The position numbers and the translations under genes are program-made. Positions 57,103 to 64,000 of a stretch of 64,000 bases of DNA are shown piece after piece; the first letter of the stretch is position 1; each line of letters begins with the position of its first letter. The stretch is from Verrucomicrobiota bacterium (lineage in GTDB: Bacteria; Verrucomicrobiota; Verrucomicrobiia; Limisphaerales; Pedosphaeraceae), in NCBI GenBank assembly GCA_021325145.1, contig JAJPHR010000083.1:37921-101920 (forward strand), read 5' to 3'. The notes below the pieces were generated by a model that saw nothing but the letters and a program-made list of their open reading frames with translations, made no database searches and had not been told where the DNA came from.

Positions 57103-57975
57103 ATGGACCAGCCTCCGGTCATTTACAAACTGTCAAAGGAAGAACTGCGCGATTTGGAGTTGGCCAAATCGCTCCTCGAAAATCCCGGGTTCGCCATGCG
57201 CATGGCCAACATGATCGGATCACCGATCGAAAAAGGCTTTGCGCTGCTGCCGCGCGGGTGGAACGACACCGTCAACAAAGCCACCAAAGCCGCGCTGCTG
57301 CGATCGCTGGAACTGGCCGTCGCCACGCTGGGCAAACAACATCGCCGGCGATCCAAGGAATTGTTTCACAAGGTGCTGGTGGGAACCTCCGGGGGCATCG
57401 GCGGCGCGTTCGGGCTGGCGGCCTTGCCGATCGAGCTGCCGATCTCGACAGCGATCATGCTGCGCTCCATTGCGGACATTGCGCGCAGTGAAGGGCACGA
57501 TATTTCCCGCGTTCAAACCAAACTCGAATGCCTCGAGGTCTTCGCGCTCGGCGGCCGACCGGAGGTCAACGACCCTTCCGAGAGCGTCTATTGGCTGACG
57601 CGCGCGGCACTGAGCAAAACAGTGGCAGACGCCGCCGCATACCTGACCCAAAAAGGCGTGCTCAAGGAAACCGCGCCAGTCATTGTCCGTCTCATCAACG
57701 AGCTGGCTTCGCGATTCGGGGTAATGGTTTCAGAAGAGGTGGCGGCCAAGGCGGTGCCGATCATCGGCGCGGCGGGAGGCGGAATCATTAACGTGCTGTT
57801 CATCGCCCACTTCCAGGACATGGCGCGGGGACATTTCATTGTCAAGCGATTGGAATCCCGCCATGGCACGGAACGCGTGCGCAGCATTTACGAAGAGATT
57901 TGTTTGAAAGCTCCAAGCGCCAAAAACCAAACGCCAGAAAAGCTCCAACTCAGGCTAAGTTCGGAGAACCATTGA
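57103..57975 (+). CDS. EcsC-family protein
   Basis: A 290-residue protein of the EcsC family, named after a Bacillus protein near the Ecs ABC transporter; function is poorly known. Characteristic stretches are LLRSLELAVATLG, GGIGGAFGLAALPIELPIST, MLRSIADIARSEGHDI and IIGAAGGGIINVLFIAHFQDMARGHF, with several amphipathic or membrane-touching helices. The last 20 or so codons (KAPSAKNQTPEKLQLRLSS) are encoded by a CCAAA-type repeat, so the original C-terminus was probably slightly shorter or different. The gene is convergent with the superoxide dismutase gene. Confidence 0.85.
   Translation: MDQPPVIYKLSKEELRDLELAKSLLENPGFAMRMANMIGSPIEKGFALLPRGWNDTVNKATKAALLRSLELAVATLGKQHRRRSKELFHKVLVGTSGGIGGAFGLAALPIELPISTAIMLRSIADIARSEGHDISRVQTKLECLEVFALGGRPEVNDPSESVYWLTRAALSKTVADAAAYLTQKGVLKETAPVIVRLINELASRFGVMVSEEVAAKAVPIIGAAGGGIINVLFIAHFQDMARGHFIVKRLESRHGTERVRSIYEEICLKAPSAKNQTPEKLQLRLSSENH
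57907..57950. repeat. CCAAACGCCAGAAAAGC repeat copy inside the end of the EcsC-like gene
   Basis: GCTCCAAGCGCCAAAAACC followed by AAACGCCAGAAAAGCTCC matches the inverted repeat arms at 36104-36223. Here it is translated in frame as the C-terminus. Confidence 0.65.
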
Positions 57976-58007
57976 GTTGACTACCCAGCCTGGGCTGACA
58001 AAAACGC

Positions 58008-58073
58008 AGCAGCCGACGTGAGGAGGCTCTAACTTTCCAGGAAAGAGATCAGAGCCTTCTCACGTCGGCTGCT
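58008..58073. terminator. 23-bp hairpin between convergent ecsC-like and sodA genes
   Basis: 58008-58030 and 58051-58073 are reverse complements with one mismatch (AGCAGCCGACGTGAGGAGGC against GCCTTCTCACGTCGGCTGCT); the loop holds a second stem CTTTCC/GGAAAG. Position between two convergent stops fits a two-way terminator; the length and perfection suggest a dispersed repeat element. Confidence 0.7.
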
Positions 58074-58104
58074 ACAGACTGATTTGCGGGAAGCGACTGG
58101 TCGC

Positions 58105-58734
58105 TTACTTTTTCGCCGCGTCGTAATTCTTCGCCACTTCGGGCCAATTCACCACGTTCCAGAAGGCCTTCAAATAATCAGGACGGCGGTTCTGGTATTT
58201 GAGATAATACGCGTGCTCCCAAACATCACAGCCGAAGATCGGTTTGCCTTCAGCGCCCGCAACCGCCTTGCCCATGATTGGGTTGTCCTGGTTGGCGGTG
58301 GAAACAATCTCGAGCTTGCCATTGTTCACAACCAGCCACGCCCAACCGCTGCCGAAACGTCCGGTGCCCGCGGCCTCGAACTTTTCCTTGAAAGCGTCGA
58401 AGCTGCCGAACACGGACTTGATATCGTCGCCGAGTTTCCCGCTGGGCGCGCCGCCGGCTTTGGGCGCCATCAATTTCCAGAACATGGAATGGTTGACATG
58501 TCCACCGCCGTTGTTGCGAACAACATTGCGAATATCGGCCGGGACCGCGTCCAGGTTGCTGATGAGTTCCTCGGGTGATTTCTTCTCGAGGTCCGGTTTG
58601 CCGGCAATGGCCTTGTTGACGTTCGTCACGTAAGCTGCGTGATGCTTGTCGTGATGGATCTCCATCGTCATTGCATCGATGTGCGGTTCAAGCGCATCTT
58701 TCGGATAAGGAAGCGGGGGTAGTTCGTAAGCCAT
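58105..58734 (-). CDS. sodA: Superoxide dismutase, Mn/Fe family (Mn-like)
   Basis: A 209-residue superoxide dismutase converting superoxide to oxygen and hydrogen peroxide. The ATG at 58734 gives the canonical start MAYELPPLPYPKDALEPHID; the frame is open upstream but that part is non-coding. Metal ligands are His27 (MEIHHDKHH), His82 (NHSMFW), Asp170 and His174 (CDVWEHAYY). The second-sphere glutamine in STANQDNPIMG and a glycine-rich GGGHVNHS favour a manganese-type enzyme over the iron type. A hairpin (TGGCAACC/GGTTGCCA, 58783-58804) lies 49 bases upstream in the region shared with the divergent sigma-factor gene. Cytoplasmic oxidative-stress defence. Confidence 0.94.
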   Translation of the reverse strand: MAYELPPLPYPKDALEPHIDAMTMEIHHDKHHAAYVTNVNKAIAGKPDLEKKSPEELISNLDAVPADIRNVVRNNGGGHVNHSMFWKLMAPKAGGAPSGKLGDDIKSVFGSFDAFKEKFEAAGTGRFGSGWAWLVVNNGKLEIVSTANQDNPIMGKAVAGAEGKPIFGCDVWEHAYYLKYQNRRPDYLKAFWNVVNWPEVAKNYDAAKK

Positions 58735-58782
58735 AGTTTTTAATTTGAGTTTATCTGCCCAGTAGAATTTGCCACTGAAACA

Positions 58783-58804
58783 TGGCAACCCGTTTTGGTT
58801 GCCA
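58783..58804. promoter_or_regulatory. TGGCAACC/GGTTGCCA inverted repeat between sodA and the sigma factor
   Basis: A perfect 8-bp inverted repeat with a 6-base centre, 49 bases upstream of sodA and 146 upstream of the sigma gene. Candidate operator or hairpin. Confidence 0.35.
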
Positions 58805-58949
58805 AGGACGTTAATCCAAGAACACCCGTGACACAAGCGCATTTCTTTTGTAGGATGGGGCAATGCACGGAAAATCCATCTCGACAAGCACCCGATTCGG
58901 AGTTTCGCGTTCGGGTCGCCTGCGATAACCACAGAATGCCCGCCGCGAT

Positions 58950-59696
58950 ATGGCTTCCACACGTCAAGAAGTCGGCCTGCATTCAAACGCTTTTTTCCTG
59001 ACCACGCGCTGGACGGTGGTGCTGTCGGCGCGAGCCCAGGATTCGCAATCAGGTGAAGCACTGGAAACTCTTTGCCGGGCATATTGGTATCCTCTGTATG
59101 CGTTCATCCGCCGCCAGGGCAGCGCGCCGGCGGATGCGGAGGATTTGACGCAGGCGTTTTTTGCCCGGTTTCTGGAAAAGCACTATTTGAAAAGTGTGAA
59201 TCCTGACAAGGGAAAGTTCCGCTCCTTTCTGCTTGCGTCGCTAAAACATTTTCTCGCCAACGAATGGGACCGGGCCCGAACGAAAAAGCGCGGCAGCGGA
59301 GCAGTTCACCTTTCCCTGGACAGCGCGGCCGCCGAATCGCGCTATCTGCAAGAACCTGTGGACACTCTGACGCCGGAGAGGATTTTCGATCGTGAATGGG
59401 CTCTGACCTTGCTCGACCTGGTGCTGGCGCGGTTGCGCCGTGAGTTCGAAAACGAGAATAAGGCTGCGCTCTTTGACCAACTCAAGGTTGTTCTCACGGC
59501 GGGAAAAGGAGCGGTTTCGAATGCTGAGATTGCGGCGAGACTGGGGATGTCCGAAGGCGCGGTGAAGGTCGCCGCGCACCGGCTCCGGCGGCGTTATCGC
59601 GAGTTGCTGAAAGAGGAGATTGCCCAAACCGTGACCGGCCCGGAGCAGGTTGAGGAAGAGATACGGGCGCTGTTTTCGGTTTTTACCACGGAATAA
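58950..59696 (+). CDS. ECF-type RNA polymerase sigma factor
   Basis: A 248-residue sigma-70 family protein with regions 2 and 4 only. Region 2 spans about 35-115 (ETLCRAYWYPLYAFIRRQGS, ADAEDLTQAFFARFLEKHYL, GKFRSFLLASLKHFLANEWD) and region 4 about 165-232 with the helix-turn-helix SNAEIAARLGMSEGAVKVAAHRLRRRYRELL. The start FFLTTRWTVVL and overall build match the sigma factors common in Verrucomicrobia and Planctomycetes that lie next to Ser/Thr kinase genes. No anti-sigma gene is adjacent; the kinase downstream probably plays that control role. The two promoter-like elements before the following genes are likely targets of this factor (inference). ATG at 58950; no clear ribosome site. Confidence 0.9.
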   Translation: MASTRQEVGLHSNAFFLTTRWTVVLSARAQDSQSGEALETLCRAYWYPLYAFIRRQGSAPADAEDLTQAFFARFLEKHYLKSVNPDKGKFRSFLLASLKHFLANEWDRARTKKRGSGAVHLSLDSAAAESRYLQEPVDTLTPERIFDREWALTLLDLVLARLRREFENENKAALFDQLKVVLTAGKGAVSNAEIAARLGMSEGAVKVAAHRLRRRYRELLKEEIAQTVTGPEQVEEEIRALFSVFTTE

Positions 59697-59734
59697 CCCG
59701 GATGCTTCGCGCTCTAAAGGAAATGCAAGCCCCT

Positions 59735-59770
59735 CACCCCGTCCCTCTGCTCCGGGAGAGGGACGGGGTG
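59735..59770 (+). terminator. 14-bp perfect hairpin after the sigma-factor gene
   Basis: CACCCCGTCCCTCT (59735-59748) pairs exactly with AGAGGGACGGGGTG (59757-59770), loop 8 bases. It lies 38 bases past the sigma stop and is followed by a T/A-rich stretch (TTTCATTATTTTAT). Terminator function likely; the stem is also a known style of dispersed repeat. Confidence 0.6.
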
Positions 59771-59821
59771 AAGGCGAGCTTTCATTATTTTATACTACTC
59801 TTCTGATCCTCCATGGCCCGT

Positions 59822-59847
59822 AACCTTTCCAGCGAATTGCTTCTGTA
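59822..59847 (+). promoter_or_regulatory. Putative ECF promoter of the Ser/Thr kinase gene
   Basis: AACCTTTC...AATTGCTTCTGTA, 26 bases, identical at 22 positions to 62911-62936 and of the same length. AACC and TCTGTA with about 16 bases between fit -35 and -10 elements of an ECF promoter. The end lies only 9 bases before the ATG at 59857, which would make the mRNA nearly leaderless. Confidence 0.6.
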
Positions 59848-59856
59848 GTGAGTGAG

Positions 59857-62800
59857 ATGAGCGACATTAGAAAATGTCCTGGATGTGGAGAACTGGTCGG
59901 CAGCGCCGCGCCTGAAGGACTTTGTCCCAAATGCCTCATGGGACAGGCGCTGGCCACCGAGTCGGTGCCGGAACACACCATCATGGTAACCCCCGGTCAA
60001 GTCTTGCCCCGCCAACTGCCGCAGCCGGGTGAGCAGTTCGGCAACTACCGGATTGTGCGCGAGCTTGGACACGGCGGCATGGGCGCGGTGTACGAGGCTG
60101 AGGACCTCGAGAGCGGACGGTATATCGCGCTCAAAGTGTTGGGCCAGCAACTTGATTCGCCCGACGCGCGCAAACGCTTTCTGCGGGAGGGACGCCTCGC
60201 TGCTTCCATCAATCATCCCAACAGCGTTTATGTCTATGGCACGGAGGAAATCGACGGCACACCAGTCATCGCGATGGAGCTTGTTTCCGGCGGCACGCTT
60301 CAGGACCTGGTGCAACGCAAAGGGCCGTTGCTTCCGCCGGAGGCAGTGGATGCCATTCTCCAGGTGATTGCGGGACTTGAAGCGGCCCAGGCGATCGGCA
60401 TCCTTCATCGTGATGTTAAGCCCTCAAATTGCTTTCAAGACAGCGATGGCGCCACAAAAATTGGAGACTTCGGACTTTCCATTTCGACTGCCGCTCGCGG
60501 GGACACTGACATTACTCTCGCCGGTTCCTTCCTCGGCACACCTGCTTTTTGCTCGCCGGAACAATTGCGCGGGGAGGAATTGAATGCGCGGTCCGACATG
60601 TATTCCGTGGGGGTAACACTCTATTACCTGCTGACCCGGAGAACTCCATTCGAAGGGAAGACCCTCGTCCATCTATTGGCTACAGTTCTGGAACAGCCCG
60701 CGCCTTCCCCGCGCAAGTTTCAACCGAGCATGCCCACGGGATTGGCGAGGGTGGTCCTGCGCTGCCTGGCCAAGGAACCGGGCGACCGCTTCAAGAATTA
60801 CCACGAATTACGCCAGGCGCTGGCGCCATACAGTTCTGCTGCGCCAACACCCGCGACCGTTAGTCTGCGGTGTGTGGCAGGTCTGGTGGACATGATTGTC
60901 CTCGGCTTAATGGGCTTGGCCGTGCAGTGGCCGCTCTGGGGCAGCCTGACGAACCTTCTCAATTCCCCCGCCGAGCACCCGCAAAAGTTTTTTCTCTCCA
61001 TGTCGGTCGGCGTTTTGATGTCGGTGCTTTACTTCACAGTTCTTGAAGGTTTGTGGGGTGCAAGTATCGGCAAGGCGATTTGCCGCTTGCGGGTGGTGGG
61101 GCCGGATCGCAATCCGCCAGGCGTGACGAAGGCATTATTCCGTGCCCTGATCTATGCGGTGATGCCGGTCCTGCCTTTCTGGATCATCCTGGGAACGAAT
61201 CCAGCGCGCATTTTTGATTTGAGCAGCGGCCTGGCACGCTTCTTTGCCACTTACTCGCAGCTTGGCATAACCCTGCTTTTATTCATGACGGTTCGCCGAC
61301 GCAACGGCTTCGCAGCCGTCCACGACCTGCTCACGCGCACCCAGGTCATATTCAAGGCCGCGCACATGACCCGGCCAGTTCTCCAAGGGGCTGCCGAACC
61401 GCTGCCAGCCACGGACTTCAAGCCAATGATCGGCCCGTATCACGTCCTCAAGAGCCTTGAAAAATCAGCGCACAGCGAGTGGCTCCTCGGCTATGACGCG
61501 CAGTTGTTGCGCAAAACGTGGGTTCGGGTGGTGGCGCCTGGCACTCCGCCCATCGCTCCGCGCTTGCGCAACCTTGGCCGCGTGGGCCGGTTGCGGTGGA
61601 TCGCTGGGCGCCGGACCGCGACGGAGAATTGGGATGCGTTCGAAGCGGTAACGGGCAAGCCGCTGGTCCACCTCGTTCGCGAATGCCAGCCGTGGAACCA
61701 GGTGCGGTTCTGGTTGTTCGATCTCGCGAAGGAAACGAGTGTGGCGCTCAAGGATGGAACGCTGCCCGAGGAACTGTCGCTCGATCGTGTTTGGATCACT
61801 GCGGATGGCCGCGCCAAGTTACTGGATTTCCCCGCGCCGGTAGCGCAATTCGATCTTGGAGAGCGGAACCAGCCCAGTGTCTCCGGCTCGATGCCGCCGC
61901 GCGGACGTCAGTTTGAAGTTTTAAGCTTTCTGAATGAAGTCACGCTCGCCGCACTCGAAGGCCGCGGCACGCCGGCGACGGAAGAAAACCCGCCCGGTGT
62001 GATGTTGCCTTTGCCACTGCACGCGCGCGAGTTCTTGAATAAGCTGCCCCAATGCCCGCATCCGGATGCCATCCTAATGATGCTCACGCCATTGCTTCAG
62101 AAGCTGGCGACGGTCACGCGCTGGCGCCGGCTTGGCGTGGTTGCCGGTTGCGCCTTGTTTCCCATCCTGGCGAGCTTGGGTTTCATGTTTGGATCCCACG
62201 CCCTGGCTGTCGTTCAAAGCACTCAGCCCGAAGTTCTCCAACTAAACCAGATCCTGCAGATGCGCGCGGCCATGCACAAACCCTGGATGAAGCATGTCCC
62301 CGCCCCGGACGACCGCACGTACGCAATCTACATCGCCAGCCATTTTCGCTCCACCATCACCAACGGCGTGACGTGGTCCAATGTCTTTGTCCGTTCCATT
62401 TTGCCCATGGAAGCCCGGCGCTTTGCCGAGCAAAGCGTGGTTGATCACCCCGAGCCGGCACCCGAGGAGATTCATCAGGCTGAAGCGGCGTTGAAATCTC
62501 AGGTGATGAGCGGTAAAAATGCCCTCAGTTTCGCGGACCAACCGTGGTTCGCCGTTGCGGTGGGGGCGATCAGTTTGCTTGCGTACGTTTGTATTCCGGC
62601 GCTAATCGCGGCCCTGGCGTTCCGCGGTGGTTTGGTTTTGCGGGCCGCGGGTCTGGCGATCGCCCGGCGGGACGGCGCCCAGGCTTCCCGTTTGCACGTG
62701 CTGGTCCGGAGTCTCGTGGCCTGGGCGCCGTTCCTATTGACTGCCGTCGCGTTCATGGTGCTGCGCCATCCGCTTGGGCTGTTGGGCACCGCCACCGTGG

Positions 62801-62898
62801 TGACGGTACCGCTGGTCGGGCTCGTGGTCTTATCCCTTGCGTTGCCTGGGCGAAGTTTGCCGGACCGGCTCGCCGGGACCTGGCTGGTGCCGCGCTGA
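59857..62898 (+). CDS. Giant Ser/Thr protein kinase with zinc ribbon, RDD domains and a kinase-like second domain
   Basis: A 1013-residue membrane kinase from the ATG at 59857 (GTG three codons earlier is possible). Order: zinc ribbon (CPGCGEL...CPKC, residues 7-26); protein kinase domain about 64-325 with glycine loop ELGHGGMGAVYEA, Lys93 (ALKVL), catalytic HRDVKPSN (Asp186) and DFGLS (Asp204); an RDD membrane domain about 332-482; a second kinase-like fold about 495-690 (GPYHVLKSLE, then LDRVWITADGRAKLLDFPAP) that lacks HRD and DFG, so a pseudokinase; membrane helices, a periplasmic segment and a second, partial RDD domain at 890-1010. It lies after the sigma factor and shares a promoter motif with the next gene. 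Substrate unknown; regulation of the sigma factor is an inference. Confidence 0.9.
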   Translation: MSDIRKCPGCGELVGSAAPEGLCPKCLMGQALATESVPEHTIMVTPGQVLPRQLPQPGEQFGNYRIVRELGHGGMGAVYEAEDLESGRYIALKVLGQQLDSPDARKRFLREGRLAASINHPNSVYVYGTEEIDGTPVIAMELVSGGTLQDLVQRKGPLLPPEAVDAILQVIAGLEAAQAIGILHRDVKPSNCFQDSDGATKIGDFGLSISTAARGDTDITLAGSFLGTPAFCSPEQLRGEELNARSDMYSVGVTLYYLLTRRTPFEGKTLVHLLATVLEQPAPSPRKFQPSMPTGLARVVLRCLAKEPGDRFKNYHELRQALAPYSSAAPTPATVSLRCVAGLVDMIVLGLMGLAVQWPLWGSLTNLLNSPAEHPQKFFLSMSVGVLMSVLYFTVLEGLWGASIGKAICRLRVVGPDRNPPGVTKALFRALIYAVMPVLPFWIILGTNPARIFDLSSGLARFFATYSQLGITLLLFMTVRRRNGFAAVHDLLTRTQVIFKAAHMTRPVLQGAAEPLPATDFKPMIGPYHVLKSLEKSAHSEWLLGYDAQLLRKTWVRVVAPGTPPIAPRLRNLGRVGRLRWIAGRRTATENWDAFEAVTGKPLVHLVRECQPWNQVRFWLFDLAKETSVALKDGTLPEELSLDRVWITADGRAKLLDFPAPVAQFDLGERNQPSVSGSMPPRGRQFEVLSFLNEVTLAALEGRGTPATEENPPGVMLPLPLHAREFLNKLPQCPHPDAILMMLTPLLQKLATVTRWRRLGVVAGCALFPILASLGFMFGSHALAVVQSTQPEVLQLNQILQMRAAMHKPWMKHVPAPDDRTYAIYIASHFRSTITNGVTWSNVFVRSILPMEARRFAEQSVVDHPEPAPEEIHQAEAALKSQVMSGKNALSFADQPWFAVAVGAISLLAYVCIPALIAALAFRGGLVLRAAGLAIARRDGAQASRLHVLVRSLVAWAPFLLTAVAFMVLRHPLGLLGTATVVTVPLVGLVVLSLALPGRSLPDRLAGTWLVPR

Positions 62899-62910
62899 TA
62901 ATTCGCGTGT

Positions 62911-62936
62911 AACCTTTCACTCAAATTGCTTCTGTA
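62911..62936 (+). promoter_or_regulatory. Putative ECF promoter of the coiled-coil protein gene
   Basis: Second copy of the 26-base element at 59822-59847; the four differences all lie in the spacer between AACCTTTC and AATTGCTTCTGTA. It ends 12 bases before the ATG at 62949, so this transcript would also be nearly leaderless. Confidence 0.6.
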
Positions 62937-62948
62937 ACAGATGAGATT

Positions 62949-64000
62949 ATGAAAAACACAATTGTGCTCCTGGTCGTCATCGCCGCCGTCGCCTTGGGGG
63001 TGGTGTGCCTCAAACAACGCCGGCAAATCACCGAGCATAAGACCCAGCTCACCACCTTGCACCAGGATTTGGACGAAAAATCCCAGCAGGTCCAGGAGTT
63101 GCAAACCGCCGAACAACGCGCCGCCAGCGAGCGCGAAGAACTGCGGCGCAAGGCGGACGAGTACGCGGCCAAGGTCGTCCAGGCGCAGCAGAGCGCGTCA
63201 ACCTCAGCGGTTCCAGCTCTCACTAATCTCGCCCTGGCCGCGCCCGAACAGGGTGAAAACGCGAGCAACGACATGAGTGGCTTCGGCAAAATGCTTTCGA
63301 AAATGATGGACGATCCCGAGATGAAGAAAATGATCCAGAATCAGCAGCGCATGATGGTGGATCAAATGTATAACCCACTGATCAAGCAATTGGGCCTGCC
63401 GCCGGATGAGGCGGCAAAACTCAAGGACCTGATTGCAAACACTCAGATGAAAGCCGCGGAACAGGCCAGTTCGCTAATGAACGGCTCCCCCACCAACCGG
63501 GCTGAAGCCATGGCCGCAGTGACGGAGGCGCAAAAGAGTTCAGACGACCAGATCAAACAGCTCCTCGGGGACGCGCAGTATGCCCAATACAAGGATTACC
63601 AACTAACCATGGGTGAGCGAACCATGCTGAACCAATTCAAACAGCAGAACGCCGACAGCGCGAACGCGCTGAGCGATCAGCAAACCGAGCAGCTCCTGAC
63701 TTTCATGAAAGAGGAAAAGCAGAATGTCGCCGCCGCCACCGGCCAGTCCCTCACCGGAGCGGACCAGACCAAGGCAGGTTTTGAAGCCATGGCTTCCCCC
63801 GAACAAATGGACAAGTTCCTGCAAGCGCAGGAAGAAACGAACCAAAGAGTTTATGACCGCGCCAAGGAGGTGCTGTCGCCAGACCAGTTGCAATCGTTCG
63901 CCCAGTTCCAAACGAACCAATTGCAAATGATGCGCATGGGAATGACCATGGCCCGCAAGATGTTCGCGCCGGGCAAGGCCGACGCCGGCTCGCCGCCGCC
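62949..64000 (+). CDS. Membrane-anchored coiled-coil protein, cut by the right window edge
   Basis: From the ATG at 62949 the frame is open to the window end (at least 350 codons). A membrane helix (TIVLLVVIAAVALGVVCL) is followed by a coiled coil rich in Gln, Glu and Lys (about 24-82, with LDEKSQQVQELQTAEQRAAS) and then Met/Gln-rich helical segments such as FGKMLSKMMDDPEMKKMIQN, IKQLGLPPDEAAKLKDLIAN and YAQYKDYQLTMGERTMLNQF. The helical part repeats a theme of LLGD/LS.DQ followed by YAQYKDY or LQSF.QFQ. I do not know the family; a role as periplasmic sensor or anti-sigma-like partner is conceivable. It shares the promoter element with the kinase gene upstream and may belong to the same regulon. 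Confidence 0.75.
   Translation, partial: MKNTIVLLVVIAAVALGVVCLKQRRQITEHKTQLTTLHQDLDEKSQQVQELQTAEQRAASEREELRRKADEYAAKVVQAQQSASTSAVPALTNLALAAPEQGENASNDMSGFGKMLSKMMDDPEMKKMIQNQQRMMVDQMYNPLIKQLGLPPDEAAKLKDLIANTQMKAAEQASSLMNGSPTNRAEAMAAVTEAQKSSDDQIKQLLGDAQYAQYKDYQLTMGERTMLNQFKQQNADSANALSDQQTEQLLTFMKEEKQNVAAATGQSLTGADQTKAGFEAMASPEQMDKFLQAQEETNQRVYDRAKEVLSPDQLQSFAQFQTNQLQMMRMGMTMARKMFAPGKADAGSPP

Overview
The window is about 60% GC bacterial chromosome and reads like a soil or freshwater Verrucomicrobiota, most likely the Pedosphaera/Limisphaera side (former subdivision 3). The signs are several giant secreted proteins built from LamG, Ig, fibronectin-like and PQQ-propeller modules with the short C-terminal beta domain common in that phylum, a pseudopilin-type protein with a long leader, a PEP-CTERM protein, an ECF-type sigma factor beside a zinc-ribbon Ser/Thr kinase with RDD domains, and intergenic gaps full of short inverted repeats. 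The species assignment is inference from gene content. I see no rRNA, tRNA, CRISPR array, integrase or transposase.

Layout. 1-8 kb: sugar metabolism (KDG kinase cut by the left edge, class I fructose-bisphosphate aldolase), a heterodimeric ABC exporter pair, an SGNH hydrolase fused to DUF1080, and a VOC protein. 8-13 kb: a 1630-residue secreted S53 (sedolisin) peptidase. 13-16.6 kb: an AT-richer patch with an AlpA-like DNA-binding domain and two membrane proteins of unknown function, flanked by an imperfect ~110-bp direct repeat and followed by about 1 kb of repeats. 16.6-18.9 kb: tdh-kbl, the threonine-to-glycine pathway. 18.9-24.8 kb: a GH16 glucanase, a pseudopilin-like protein and a 1322-residue secreted protein with three ~310-residue repeats. 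24.9-27.8 kb: a NarX/NarL-type two-component pair. 27.9-31 kb: cupin, SDR, a repeat-rich gap and a GspC-like protein. 31-43.1 kb: two giant paralogues (1403 and 2266 residues) with PQQ-like propellers; the larger also carries PA14 and a two-haem cytochrome c region. 43.3-50 kb: XRE-cupin and LuxR regulators, a NagX-like membrane acyltransferase, small exported proteins, a PEP-CTERM protein and a beta-helix protein. 50.4-58.7 kb: housekeeping genes (N-terminal half of CarB, LysA, LysS, CoA-type Nudix, EcsC, MnSOD). 58.9-64 kb: ECF sigma factor, giant Ser/Thr kinase and a coiled-coil membrane protein cut by the right edge.

How they fit. The secreted proteins suggest polysaccharide and protein breakdown at the cell surface. 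The most system-like unit is the right end: the sigma factor is followed by two genes that each carry an almost identical 26-base promoter-like element only 9-12 bases before the start codon. The second candidate novelty is a ~220-residue module shared by three of the giant proteins. Many genes lack a clear Shine-Dalgarno sequence; the SDR gene and the AlpA-like gene are clear exceptions.
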